Of a stretch of 64,000 nt of DNA, positions 1 to 13,300 are shown piece after piece. The stretch spans positions 34,966,110 through 35,030,109 of the forward strand of contig NC_054886.1 in assembly GCF_018320785.1 (NCBI RefSeq), given 5' to 3'. The notes under the pieces were generated by a model. That model was not told the DNA's origin and ran no database searches. It was given only the letters and a program-made list of their open reading frames with translations. The position numbers were made by a program, and so were the translations under genes. Within the stretch, counting starts at the first letter, position 1, and every line of letters begins with the position of its first letter. Source of the stretch: Cheilinus undulatus (taxonomy: Eukaryota > Chordata > Actinopteri > Labriformes > Labridae).

Positions 1-73
1 ACACTCAGAGCATTGTTCTGAATAATATCGTTAATCTCTATCTGACAGTTTCGGTTTATCTCTCTCTCCACAG

Positions 74-3000
74 TGAACCATCCAAAGTTTGAAAGCTCAG
101 TAGACCCAGAAACAGGAGTGGTAGATGTCTTCATTCCTGAAAAAGCAGGAGGTCCCGGAGAGAGGTTACTGGTGTGTTGGAAGGTGTGGAACATGGCTGC
201 CGCTAACGTTGCTTGCAGGGAGCACGGATATCCACTGTGAGAGAACTTAGATTTATTTACAGCATGTGTAAGATACTGGTGTGAACAAAGAACCAGTACG
301 ATATACAATATGATACGATTCTGTAGATCATTCAAACATGTTTTTACTCTGGTGCTTTTGTTTTTAGCGGAGCAGTGACTGCTGCGTCTGTGCCGTACAA
401 CTCCCTAAATTTAGAAGAAAGACCTTTTCCAGAGAAGTGCGTTAGCATCCGCTGCCAAGGGTTTGAGACATCCCTAGCTGAGTGTTTAATCTATGACAAG
501 ATAAGGATTGGCAACAAGAAAGTGGCCACAGTTACCTGTTATAATCCATCAATGGCCTCTGAGGGTCAGTATTCAGTCTTATCTACCTCACTTATGCTGC
601 TGTCCTGGAACGTTTAAAGGCTCATTCCTCACATTCTCCTTTAATCTCTTCTGTTTCAGATCAGCGTTGTGACTTTCAGTGTGTAAACACAAAGTGTGTG
701 TCCTTAAACCAGACTTGTAATGGAGTGGATGACTGTGGCGACCGCAGTGACGAGATGTGCTGCAAAAGTAAGTAAAACACTGATGGATGCTGTTAGCATG
801 TAGATGCTGTTAGCATGTATGGATGCTGTTAGCATGTAGATGCTGTTAGCATGTATGGATGCTGTTAGCATGTAGATGCTGTTAGCATGTATGGATGCTG
901 TTAGCATGTATGGATGCTGTTAGCATGTATGGATGCTGTTAGCATGTAGATGCTGTTAGCATGCAGGGATATTGTTAGCATGTAGATGCTGTTAGCATGT
1001 ATGGATGCTGTTAGCATGTATGGATGCTGTTAGCATGTAGATGCTGTTAGCATGTATGGATGCTGTTAGCATGTATGGATGCTGTTAGCATGCAGGGATG
1101 CTGTTAGCATGTAGATGCTGTTAGCATGTATGGATGCTGTTAGCATGTATGGATGTTGTTAGCATGTAGATGCTGTTAGCATGTATGGATGCTGTTAGCA
1201 TGTATGGATGCTGTTAGCATGCAGGAATGCTGTTAGCATGTAGATGCTGTTAGCATGTATGGATGCTGTTAGCATGCAGGGATGCTGTTAGCATGTAGAT
1301 GCTGTTAGCATGTATGGATGCTGTTAGCATGCAGGGATGCTGTTAGCATGTAGATGCTGTTAGCATGTATGGATGCTGTTAGCATGTAGATGCTGTTAGC
1401 ATGTATGGATGCTGTTAGCATGTAGATGCTGTTAGCATGTATGGATGCTGTTAGCATGTAGATGCTGTTAGCATGTATGGTACTGTTAGCATGTATGGAT
1501 GCTGTTAGCATGTAGATGCTGTTAGCATGTATGGATGCTGTTAGCATGTATGGATGCTGTTAGCATGCAGGAATGCTGTTAGCATGTAGATGCTGTTAGC
1601 ATGTATGGATGCTGTTAGCATGTATGGATGCTGTTAGCATGTAGATGCTGTTAGCATGTATGGATGCTGTTAGCATGTATGGATGCTGTTAGCATGTATG
1701 GATGCTGTTAGCATGCAGGAATGCTGTTAGCATGTAGATGCTGTTAGCATGTATGGATGCTGTTAGCATGCAGGGATGCTGTTAGCATGTAGATGCTGTT
1801 AGCATGTATGGATGCTGTTAGCATGTATGGATGCTGTTAGCATGCAGGGATGCTGTTAGCATGTAGATGCTGTTAGCATGTATGGATGCTGTTAGCATGC
1901 AGGGATGCTGTTAGCATGTAGATGCTGTTAGCATGTATGGATGCTATTAGCATGCAGGGATGCTGTTAGCATGTAGATGCTGTTAGCATGTAAGGATGCT
2001 TTTAGCATGTGGATGCTGTTAGCATGTAGATGCTGTTAGCATGTAAGGATGCTGTTAGCATGTGGATGCTGTTAGCATGCACAGCTTGTCCTTCACTGAG
2101 CTGACTGTTCTGTCTTCATGTCAGAGTGCAGGAACAATAGTTTGCGCTGCAAGACAGGCGTCTGTGTCCACAAGGAGGCGCTGCAGGATGGACAGATGGA
2201 CTGTCTGGATGGCGAGGATGAACGGAAGCTCACCATGGCGAGCAGTAAGAGCAGCCTCCCAACCTTTTTTCCATCAATATTCTGAGTGTTAATAGGTCAT
2301 CGTGGTAGTCTAAATCGTCTTTTTGTCAGATTTTCACAAACATTTCTCTTTTCAGCCGCTGCAGTGGAAAATAAAACACTGACTAACACAGGTACAACCT
2401 GACTGATGCTGAGACATTAACAGCAGACCCCTTTAAAATGAGACCAGTCATGACATTTGTTTTTTCTCTATTTCAGAGTACCATTCCCCCATTAACGGTA
2501 TGTAACCAAACAGTAATACTACCAAGAAAGAGTATTCAGATCTTTTTACCCATGTTTTGCCACTCATGTACCCTTTTAGAAGGTTTTTGCCTTATTTTGG
2601 AACTTCATTTTTGTTGCATTTGCTTCTTAGTTTTACCACTTTTAGCCCATGTTGGTCATTTTTGAACCCATTTTGCCCCACTTTGGCCACTTGTGTCCCA
2701 TTTTAGCTGCTTTTCTCCCTATTTTTGCAGCTTTTCATTGTGCAGCATTTTGACAACTTTTGTGACTTTTTTTTTTTTTACCTATAATCCATATTTGCCC
2801 TTTTAACCTTTTTTGACTTTTTCACCCATTTTGTCACTTTGTCACCACTTGTTTCCTGTTTTCTAGCTTTTTGCCACTTTGATCTGATTTTAGCCGCTTA
2901 TGTCTTTCATTTCTACCACTCTAACCATGTTTTGCCATTTATTTCAACCTATTTTTACCACTTTTTGCAACTTGTGTCCCATTTTGGCAGTTTTTTGCCC

Positions 3001-6000
3001 TGTTTTTGCAGCTTGTCATTGCATTTTGATGCTTTTTGCCTTCTTTTGAGTCGGGTTTTGCTATCTTTAACCCATATTTGCCCCTTTTAATCCCTTTTAA
3101 CCCATTTTTTACTTTTACTCAAATTTTTGCCACTTTTACCACGTTTCCCTTTTTTTTAAGCTTTTTTCCTTTTTGCCACTTTTATCCCATTTCTGCCTCT
3201 TATGTCCATCATTTTTACCAATCTAACCGTTTTTTTTGCCATTTATTGCCAATTTCAACCAATTTTTATCATTTTTTTCCCTACTTGTTTCCCATTTCAA
3301 CAGTGTTTTGCCCTAGTTTGCTACTGTAAGACCCATTGTTGCCATCTTTTGCCACCGTGTCCCTTTTTTTTCAAATTTTTGCAGCTTATGCCTTTTTTTA
3401 ACCACTCTAACCAATTTTTGCAGCTGTTTTCCTTTTTTGCCACTGTAAAAACTATTTTTTCCAATGTATAGCCAGTATTTGCCACTTTTGAACCTTTTCC
3501 CCCTTTTTGCCATGCTCATCCAGTTTTTAGACTTTTTGTTTTTTTTGCGATTTTTTTTAGCCAAATGATATCAGGGCAGGGTTGGAATTTTAAGGAGCTT
3601 TTCTGCATGTTTTTCCAGAAATGGCAAACAACAGGAAGCATCTGGAGTCCAAGTTGTACTGTGGTATTCCCAACTCGACCACGGTGGACGACGAAGATGT
3701 GGAGGAGCGAGGGAGGACAAGCCGAGTCAAGAGAGTGGTGGGAGGAATCCCATCAAAACCAGTCAGTATCAGCCTTTTCTACCAGTACATTTGGTTGAAA
3801 CAATGCCAATAAAACCAGACATTTCTTAATCTTACACCAGTGGTATCGGGACTTCCCTGAACCCAGGTTTTCTGGTATCAAATGTACGGTTCGCGGTGAG
3901 CGTTATTTTGACAAATAACTGATGAAAACCTGCAGACTCAGATCCAGTGGCAGGTCGCTCTGGAGGAGAAGGGGAAGATCGACTGTGGTGGCGCTTATAT
4001 CGGGGGATGCTGGGTACTCACTGCTGCTCACTGCGTCAGGTAAAAGTAAAGTTTGACGAAGCAAAAGCAATTCTATACTTTCAGTTCGTTAATAATAGTC
4101 TTTCTCACCTCTCTACACCAGGCCCAACCCGTCTGCATTTAGAGTGAAGTTTTCTCTGTGGAAGAAGACTCGAGCTCAGAACACCACCGACATTGTTCCT
4201 GTCGACAACATCATCATCCACCCAAAGTATTTGCTCTCCAATCTGAGTCACAAGAACAAAAATGCAACAATTCTAGATGACAGTGGTAACAGAGAAAGCC
4301 TCCCACAGGTACAACGCCAGCTCCTACGAGAACGACATCGCTCTGGTTCAGCTGGAGAAGCTTCCCTTCCAGGAGGAATGTTTGGTAAAAAACCCGGCCA
4401 TCAGCGCCGTCTGTGTTCCCTGGACGACTCACCTGTTCCAGCCCAACCACACCTGCAGCATCTCAGGATGGGGACGCACTAAAGGTCAGTATTATTACTG
4501 CTGATACTTCTGTTGTGGGGAAGATTTGGCTAGGCGCTAACTCTGCTGCCTGACGCAGACGGTAAAACATCTCAGGTGCTGCTGTGGGCCAACGTATCGC
4601 TCATCGAAGACTGTGGCAGGTTCTACAATGACCGCTTCAAACCAGGCATGATGTGTGCAGGTAGGTGTGTTCAAACACTAACAGGCTGGTTTGTTTACTC
4701 TGCAGCTGCTCATTTCTGTCTGTTTGAAGGTGATCTGGAAGGCAGCGTGGACTCCTGTCAGGGTGACAGCGGCGGTCCTCTGGTCTGTGAGGATGAGCTT
4801 GGGGTTTCTTACCTGTGGGGCATCGTGAGCTGGGGGGAGAGGTGTGGCCAGCCTGGATTCCCTGGAGTTTATACACAGGTAGAGCATGCAGATATGCATT
4901 TTCACACAGTAAATACACACATAGAGGGGAATCCAACTGTTTCTGGTGTCCAGTTGCTGACTTTGTGCTGCTGGCATTCTCTTTCAACATTAAACTGACA
5001 TGTGGGGGTGTTTCACAACCTCAGGAGTTATTTATCATGTAAAGTGAGAAAAAACAGACAGGACATTATATGTTGGAGGTGCTTCTGCTTTCTTGCAGTA
5101 GGTGGCGCATTATCAAAAACATGTAATATATATTTAAATACACATCTAAATATGCAGGGGTGGCAGACCCTAATCATTCATGTGAGATTTGATGCAAATC
5201 AGAAGTTTCATACAAGTGTTACAGTGACTTCCTGTGAAATGGCGAGATAACGAATTGTGAGCCAATAAAGAAATGGCACAGTTGTGTAACTTCCTGCTGC
5301 CAGTTGGGGTACTACATCAAAACGATGAAATTAACTTTTGAATATGTAGAGGGGCAGACTTTAATCCTACGCTTGAAATTTGAAGACAATCAGATGTTAG
5401 TATGAGACTTGCACATACTTCCTGTCAAATTGGCAAGATATTAAAATACTCGCCATCACCAGTGAGACATCCGTCAGTAAAACATGTCTGTGTTGTGGCC
5501 AATTATTGAGACCTTTATTTCAAACTCAGAGCTCAACGGATTAAACACAGTACGATGAATGAAGATATGACCCGTTGTTGTCACTTCCTGTCGCCAGTAG
5601 GAGGCGCTGTGATGAGATGTTACTATGTGGGTGTGTTCAGTGTTTTACTGTTGTCTTGCAAGAAAGAGCAAAAGATCACAGAATATTGTTTACTAAAGTT
5701 ATACTAGGTTAAAGTCATTTGGCACCACCAAAAATTACTTTGAAATTGAGTTGAAGCTGGTGGACTTCCTGTTGGGATTAGGGCATGGCTCCAAGAGGCT
5801 TTTTCATGGGTCTTATGATGACCCATATGCAGACTGAAAATCAGAAGCCTAGGCTGAATGATGTGCGGGGATGACTATTTAAAGTGAACTTTTAAAACAA
5901 TGAGAGGCAGAAATGTTCAGTTGCCAGAGGGGGGCGCTGCTACAAAGTAATAATAGACAGATTATTGATGAAAGCATTAAAAAGTTATAAGGCTTTATGT

Positions 6001-6914
6001 GTGCATATTCACTGCAAAATAATGTACAAAAAAGTACTTGAAGTTTAGGCTCCAGCCACACTCCTGCCCTTTGGTGAAAACACACAGTTTGAACAACTTT
6101 AGATCTCCATGTTGTCTAGTATGAGCAAAAGCATACTGGAGTCAATCAGATGAAATCCCTTGGACTAGTTCTTTAAAATGTAAAACCTGTGAAGCGCCCA
6201 AAAACATCAAAATTTGACACTTAGCTGTTTGTAGTGTGCTTCCTGTACATTTTAGAGGATGACCCTGAGAGACTTTTGTTTTCGTCTAAGAATGATACAT
6301 ATGTGTACCGATTTTCATGCACGTAGCTCTTTCCCAGTTCCCCATCTCAGCCATAGACTTGTATGATTCCATCAAAATACCCAAATTTCCAAATCAAAGC
6401 CCCCAAATGAGCAATTCTTCTGACTGAAAAATGATGCCTAGAGATAAAATAGGGTCCTCGCCAAACTGGGGTTGGTCTTCAAATCCCTATTTAAAATCCT
6501 TTAACAGCCCTAAAGATAACTAAATTAAATCTAAGTTTGCATGATTGATCTATTAGAGAGAAATGTTCAGAAAAACAGACATTTCTACAGGTAAGAGATA
6601 CTCATACAGTTTCTCAGCATCTCTACAGTCTTTTACCTTACAGCTGTGTCACCTGATGCTGATGCTTCCTTCATCTTTTGTTATTTAAAGGCAGTTAGCA
6701 AACAGCTTTTAGTTGTGCTGCTACCACCATCTGGTGGTGGTATCACATCACAACAGGCAGAAGTAGAATAATGGGAACAAACCATATTTTAGGATAAGAA
6801 TATTATAAATGCTTCAACAAAAACTCTTCTGTCTTTGTTTTGCAGGTTTCTCATTACTTTGAGTGGATCAGACTCCACACAGGCTGGTCTGCTGTCACCA
6901 AATTCAACTCCTGA
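74..6914 (+). CDS. cfi: Complement factor I, 3' part (SRCR, LDLa x2, serine protease)
   Basis: Serum serine protease that inactivates C3b and C4b with cofactors. Exons read by GT/AG and phase: 74-236, 368-564 (SRCR domain), 660-767 (LDLa 1), 2125-2244 (LDLa 2), 2356-2391 and 2477-2497 (short linkers), 3619-3761, 3936-4039, 4122-4226, 4309-4484, 4559-4660, 4730-4878, 6846-6914 (stop TGA 6912-6914). LDLa 1 shows [13 protein letters not shown]; LDLa 2 shows MDCLDGEDE. Exon 3619-3761 carries the RVKR/VVGG chain-cleavage site. The protease has all three catalytic residues: His in LTAAHC (3936-4039), Asp in ENDIAL (4309-4484) and Ser in GDSGGP (4730-4878). The Asp six residues before that Ser predicts trypsin-like specificity. 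The signal peptide, FIMAC domain and any earlier exons lie left of the window. The domain order is that of factor I, and no other complement protease known to me has it. No frameshift or stop was seen. Confidence 0.93.
780..2085. repeat. VNTR of alternating 17/19-bp units in cfi intron
   Basis: About 1.3 kb made of GATGCTGTTAGCATGTA units ending in either G or TGG, so 17- and 19-bp units alternate (36-bp dimer), with GCAGGG/GCAGGA variants. It fills nearly the whole intron between the two LDLa exons. Long minus-strand open frames here (repeated [12 protein letters not shown]) are a by-product of the 36-bp period. Confidence 0.95.
2356..2497 (+). other. cfi: Two cfi micro-exons (36 and 21 nt)
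   Basis: Two tiny in-frame exons, 2356-2391 and 2477-2497, join LDLa 2 to the exon with the cleavage site. Both keep phase 1 and have AG/GT borders. They encode a polar linker (about [12 protein letters not shown] then EYHSPIN). Assigned by splice signals only; transcript support would be needed to be sure both are used. Confidence 0.6.
2540..3560. repeat. T-rich degenerate minisatellite (TTTTTGCCACTTTTAACCC-like)
   Basis: About 1 kb of degenerate 15-25 bp units built on TTTTGCCACTTTTAACCCA in a cfi intron. The same motif in either orientation recurs near 13960-14600, 15240-15400, 16800-17040, 28370-29280, 30860-31400, 36470-37400, 42420-43540, 57400-57540 and 58890-59270. In three places it is the interior of a transposon with hAT-like ends. 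No transposon ends were identified here. Confidence 0.85.
5080..6420 (+). repeat. Long dispersed repeat in last cfi intron
   Basis: Sequence in the 4879-6845 intron matches, in reverse complement, the NLR intron at about 22440-23610 (for example the tract around 5165-5250 against 23505-23580). Its end (about 6090-6330) also matches the mcub intron at 8690-8945. No open frame and no clear terminal repeats were seen, so the class is not assigned. Confidence 0.7.
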
Positions 6915-7058
6915 TGACTACAGAATTCACACAGAAGCAAAATAGAAACGCCACTCAGCTGATCTGTACACGATTTTCAAAAAGTCTACATGTTTCAGAT
7001 GAATTTAATGGTTTTCAGTTTGTATTCATTTAAAATTCTATCTCAATGTCATCAGCAA

Positions 7059-7064
7059 AATAAA
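7059..7064 (+). terminator. cfi polyadenylation signal
   Basis: AATAAA 145 bp after the cfi stop codon, followed by a T-rich stretch. It lies 170 bp before the mcub poly(A) signal on the other strand. Confidence 0.6.
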
Positions 7065-7234
7065 CTTATTTGTTTAAAACTTAAACATTAAAATAACACA
7101 TGTAGATTTATCTGTTCTGTCAGCAAATGAAAATGTTTTTATACTTCTAGTCCCTCTTTGTTTGAGAAGTGATAAAGCAATGTGAAGAGGACCAGGACGA
7201 GTCATGGAGTTTGATTTAAAAGGATGTAAACTTT

Positions 7235-7240
7235 TTTATT
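7235..7240 (-). terminator. mcub polyadenylation signal
   Basis: TTTATT on the + strand reads AATAAA on the - strand, 70 bp beyond the mcub stop codon. This implies a very short mcub 3' UTR. Confidence 0.5.
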
Positions 7241-7309
7241 TTTCAGTAGAAATACAAACAAAAAGTGCAAAATTTACATTTACTGTCACAGCAATGAAAA
7301 GAGTCAACC

Positions 7310-10300
7310 TCAGCCGACTTTCTGAGGAGGTTTTGGTTCATTCGCTCGAAGAATGGCGCTCCTCAGCTTCCTGAGATCAGCCTCCACCTGCACACACATT
7401 TAAAACACGCTTTATAATCCTGCATTTAATTTCAGGGATAGTGTCATTTCTAGTTTTTTTAAATCCTGAAAGTTTAAAGAAAAACTCCAGCCTCAGGAGG
7501 AAGCCTGGGATGATTTTCATTACTGCATTTCACTTTAACTTGCAGTATGTAATTCAACCGCCAGGCGGCACCTTATTCCAATGTGCCAAGCCAAGGGTAC
7601 CATATTGGTACAGCAACAGAACAGCAACTACAACTCTAAAAGTAAAGAATTTATCTGAGTAGGAAAACTTTTGGAAATACTTGGGGTAATATAAAAACTC
7701 AAATAAATCTATGACAAAGGAGTCATCATTATGATGTAAACATTTAAGTAGAAGGATACTGCATATTTAAACCTCAAATAAAATAAATACATCAGCACAA
7801 TACAATCATAACTGTCACGGCTTCTGTCACCTTTTCTAGCTCATCTCTGAGCTCGTTGTATTTTTGAAGGTTGAATTTCTGTCGAGAAGTCAATCGGTGG
7901 AAGAAATGCAGGAACTGACGATCGTGAACCTTCGGACAGATGAAGTCCTGCACACAAAGACAGAAGAAGGCTTCCTCAGATGGTCTTATGGAAGTAAACC
8001 GCTAATTAGAATACAGTTTTGAACACTTAAGTATACAGCAGATTCAAACAGTAATGGCAAAAAAACACACACATGGCAACACACATTACACTGTTTTATC
8101 AATACAATAATTTAAATTTGACAAAAAAAAAAAGAGCTATCCCAACAAAAATGGAAGTTTAACTGAATTTGGGATTAGTACTAAATTTACCCAACAGTTT
8201 CATGAATCATCAGCTCCTTTCTGATAATGACAAAATAAAGGCTTGTGTTGTTTTTACCTGTTTTATTGTAGTCAGTGATATCTAAAATACATAATTCAAG
8301 GAAGTGAAACCAGGCTCCAGCTGATAAATTAAGATTATGTCATAGAGCAGAGAGAAGGTTTAAGGTTTGAAAAAAAAAACAGGAGATAGAATATTTGTTT
8401 TGGTTCTAATGAGGACTGAAAAGTCTCTCTCTGGGGTCGCACCTGTTTGGTGAGGATGTAGTAGCCGAAGAAGATCATGCTGGTGGTGTAGGTGATGAAG
8501 TAGGTGACAGGTTCCATCACGTCCCAGGCAAACACATACCTGCAAAAAGTGTGAAGTTTGGTGATGATTGAAACAAGCACTGTGGGGTTATGTGGGATTT
8601 TTTTATGCTTGGAACAGTGCCAATAAGTAGTAAAACATAGCCTAACTTTGGGCCCCAGTCACGGCCCTGAACAATAAAGGAAGGTCAAGATTTGTATATG
8701 TTTTGAGCTCCATCTTGTGTAGAATTAGCCAGAAAATTCTGGAGTCAATCAGATAAAATCCCTAGGAGAAGTTTGACAAACAGTGAAACCTGTCCATCGT
8801 CAAAAATGCAAAAAATCGGACTTTAGCTGTTTTTAGCTCTTTTCCGGTTAATTTTAGAGGATGGTACCAAAAGGCTTCTTTGTTTGTTGAATCATGATAA
8901 ACACGTATACTGATTATCATGCATGTAGCTCTTGCTCAGACCAATTACTGACACTTGGGGCACCAGTGAACCATTTTGCAGTTGCATGAAACCACTGTAA
9001 AGCCTTGCTTTTCATAGGGTCCTCCTTTTATTGTTGGTCCTGAAGTTGCACAGATGTGGTTGCTTCCCTTATTGCTATACTTACAGCGTGCTGGTTGGCA
9101 ATTCACCTTTAATTACAACTTCCAACAGGTAGACCATCCCTAACTCTTATTTCTGCTCTTGGTGCTTTCAAATGGGCTATAATTAAGAGGGGCTGAGACC
9201 ATTTAAAAGGTGAATCTTTGGCTCAAACGTACCAGGTGAGATAAGCCAGGAATCCTCCCTGCAGGGACAGGTAGGCAAGCCCTACCCACCCGAGAACTGA
9301 TGCCTTGGACTCAGCCTCCTTCGCCAGCTTTATCCTCACCTTCACACATAAAAACAGGCACATAATGACTTAACAGCCCATGAATATCTCTACATCAGTG
9401 GTTGGTGTGTAGCGTTGATAATTGTCATACGTTCTCCAGCGGCTGCAGCTGCTGTCGGAGCGTTTCCTGTTTCATCAGAAGCTCGCTGTGTTTGGCGTGC
9501 TGCTGCTGAGGGAGATTCAGAGCGGCGTGAAGGAGGCGGACCACGTACTTCATGTCGTCCACGCCCAGAACGTGTTCATGAGACGAGCCTGAGCGACACA
9601 GGGACTCTGATTAATGGTGGACTGCGCCTTTAAATCAATTAACCCTTTCCAGAGTGACACTTTAATAATTTGTTTCCTCTAAAATCACAGAGATTTCACC
9701 TTCTCCAAGCGAGCGTACGTTGTGAGTGATGTCGTTGATGACCAGCTGAAAATCTTTATTCATCACCGTCTCCATGAACGTGCAGGACGAGATTCTCTGT
9801 CCGTCTGAGGAGAGAAGAACAGTTTTCATTTCAACATCTGCATTAGAAACAGATTGACATGATTTAGTTTGTGCTGCACAGGTTTGAGTGTTTCACCTCC
9901 ATTTAGCAGGCTAGCTGTGTGCACCCCGGGGTCTTTGGTTGTGATGTCACGCAGGAGGTCGCCCACCGTGGTCAACATGGGCGTGAGAGTGAAGCGATAC
10001 TGCTGACCTGCGGGGAGGCGGAGAGAGAGGACGGGGCGACCGAAGCTGTAGTGAAGATATGCATCTGAAAGAGAGACAGGGAGGAGCGTCGTTAGGTGGT
10101 GTTGTTCTCATCTGAGCATGCTCAGTTAGCAACCAAACAAAGATTTAGTCCACTTTAGATGACCATGAGCAAAATCAGGCCTTTTTGTTATCTGCAATAT
10201 CTTTCTTTATCTATGCATGCTGGAATAATTTGTTTTAAAGTAAGTGTAATGAGACATTTACTGAGAGGAAATTAGGTAAAAACTCTTGTCTTTGATGGCA

Positions 10301-13300
10301 GTGTGAAGTTCACCTTTGGTTGGAGGCCGACTGCTGTATCTGGAAACAACACAGGACGACCAAACTGACCCGACCTGAGAGAGAGAGAGAGAGAGACAAA
10401 CACTAAATCTAAGACTTAGAGGCTTTTATTTTGAATCTTTCTTTCTCTGGAATAGAACAGGCCTTTCCTGTTTACCAAAGAGGAGGAAGATCATCAAACA
10501 TTCAAATGAATCGTCCTCTTTATCAAATAGGCGTGGTCATAGAAAAAAACAGCTGACAGAGGAGCTGGAGAGTGCAGAAATATTCAGAGGCAGTAAAATA
10601 GTCATGTGTTCAGCAGATGCAGGTCCCACCAGATATCTCACACATTCCTACAAATGCAGCAACAACTGAGAGCTGACAGACATGGAGTCTGTTCGGGGTT
10701 AAAGCAGGAGTTTAAATGTTCGGAGCTTTGATACACAGTCTTGGCAGTGGCACACAGACACACACACAAAATCCAGTCTGTCCATTAATCCAGTTAATGT
10801 TTTTATTGCTGTGGGATATCTTCTAAAATATACAAAATAATAGACTCAAACCACTCCAGTGTAAATATTATTCTTCTGTTACTCTTTGAAAACAGGTTTG
10901 AAAACTACATTGTTATTTATTGTCTATAGAATTAGGAATGGTTGAAGTGTGGCAACAATTTTGTGCAACTAAGGCAGTGACATAAAAACATGCTGATATT
11001 GTTGTGCAGTTTGGACTGTAAGATAAAATGTTGCCAATGATTTTGTGCATTTTTGACAGTGTGCTGGAAACAATGTCAGTTATTTCATGCAGTTTTGTCA
11101 ATGTCAATGTACTTGTGCAATCTAGACAGTGTTGCAGAGATGTTGCCGATGATTTTGTGCAACTCAGACAGTCATACAGAAACAAGGCCAATATTTTTGC
11201 ACAGTTTGAACAATGAGAGGGAAAGGTGGCTAATGATTTTGTGCATTTTGACACCATCTTGTAAACATAATCAACGCTTTATTCAGTGTCAATGTTCTTG
11301 TGCAATCTAGACAGTTGCAGGGACATTGCCAATGATTTTGTGCAATTTTGACAGCATTTTTAAAACATTGTCAACTAGAAAGGCACTCAGAGAGCGCAGA
11401 CCTCCACCATTAGCCCTATCTCCCTATAGTAAAGAATCCTTCAAAAAATCTTCAGTATGACCCAAACTTTGTGATGGGAGTAAATTCCGTCATCTAATTT
11501 GCATATTCTGACATCACCAGGCAGCCTCCACTGTCATTGGCTGTGTATTTTCTCCCACAGCTTCTACTCTAGGCTTCTACCACATCTCCACCTGCACAGT
11601 GTTTGTCATTCCCGACATCCATCACTATTCATGGTGTTTTGACAACCACCCCCCCCAGCTACCCCTACCATGCCCCCATGTGCCCCCCACCACAGCATTC
11701 ACAGTGTGCTCCTGTTAATACTCCGCTGTGTGAAAGCACAGCGAAGTAAAGCATTCGCTACGTGAGAGCTGTCATGGTGAATACGTTGCCTGCCGGTGCC
11801 AACAGATGCACTGACAGTCTCACCCATGGTCTCACCAGACGACTGAAAGTCATGGCAGAGGGTGAATATTCCTCTTTTCCTCCCAGCATTGTGAGTATTC
11901 TTACTACAATTCGCCGTCTTTCTGTCTGTCACGCTCCGACCTGTCTCCTCAACTTAGCATGCATCTTTGAAACTTTATGAACTCCAAAAATTTAAATAGA
12001 AACACACCCAAAAATGCTGCTGGGATTGAAGTTACTCATGTCCGCCATCTCCTGGTGTAAAGTAGTAACAACAGTAGAAAAGCACTCGGAGGGTGCAGAC
12101 CTCTGCCATTAGCCCTATCTCCCAATAGTGAAGAATCCTTTAAAGAATTCTTGGATCCAGACGGTAAGCCGGATCACTCCCAAAACCTAATCAGTTCTTC
12201 CTTATGCCATTTCTGACATTTCCTAAAAATTTCATCAAAATCTGTCCATATATTTTTGAGTTATGTTGCTAACAAACAAACAAACTGACAAACCGTGCCG
12301 ATCACATAACCTCCTTGGCGGAGGTAATAATATTACGCAGTTTAGTCAGAGTCAGTGCTCTTGTGTAAGCCAGACAGAGTCACAGAGGCATTGCCAATGA
12401 TTTTGTGCAATTTGCACAGGGAGATAGAAGCATGGCCAATAATTTTTGCCCCATTATTAGGAAAGAAACATTGCCAATATTTTGTGCAGTATGGACTGTG
12501 AGACACAAACATAGTTAACGATTTGCCGGCACGTTAGAAATATTGCAGGTGGTTTTGTGCAATTTGAAATCATGTTGGAAACATAATCAATGGTTTAGTG
12601 TTGATGTTCTTGTGCAATCTAGAAAGTATTGCAAGGACATTGCCAATGATTTTGTGCATCAATTTAACATCAGTATCATCTGATATGACTGGCCAAACGT
12701 CAGCCATGTGCAAATACAGTGGAATAAACAAATACCAGGAGATGTTTATCAGTCTGACTGCTGAGGCTAGAGAGGTTTTTATGAGGCAGAAAAAGGGAGG
12801 CGTTGGTAAACTCCGATCTGTTTTCATGTTCAGACATGAGAGGAAATGTTGGATTTTTACACCACAAGAAGAGATTTAACGATACAATCTTTGTTATTCC
12901 TCTGTTTGACAGAGCCATTATCTTTAAAAACTGCAAAAAAAGAGGAGTGAATGTGAAAAAGTGAGAGCCAATTCTGGCGGCATTTCTGTATGGAAGTTCT
13001 TTAAATGTCCATCTTTACTTTGGGACTCAGAGGGCTTACAGGCGTTATTGTCAGATGGCTTGGTGTCATGATGCCGCTACATTACCTGCAACTTTTAGAG
13101 AATTAAAAACAAAAAACTGTCCCATGTTTGGTATCCAAACCTGTACTAACATGAATTGTACTGTATCAAAGTTAGAATTTCTCCACCACATGAGTAAATG
13201 TAGAAGAAAACCAGAGTCAGAGCAGCTCTTTGGTCTCCTAAACTCACCGGGTAGACTCGTAGTCTCACAGGTCCAGGACCAAATCTGCAGAGAAACCTGG

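Noticed and set aside
704-1547. Minus-strand open frames with [12 protein letters not shown] repeats
   Set aside because: They come from the 36-bp period of the cfi intron VNTR; no start context, splice sites or homologue.
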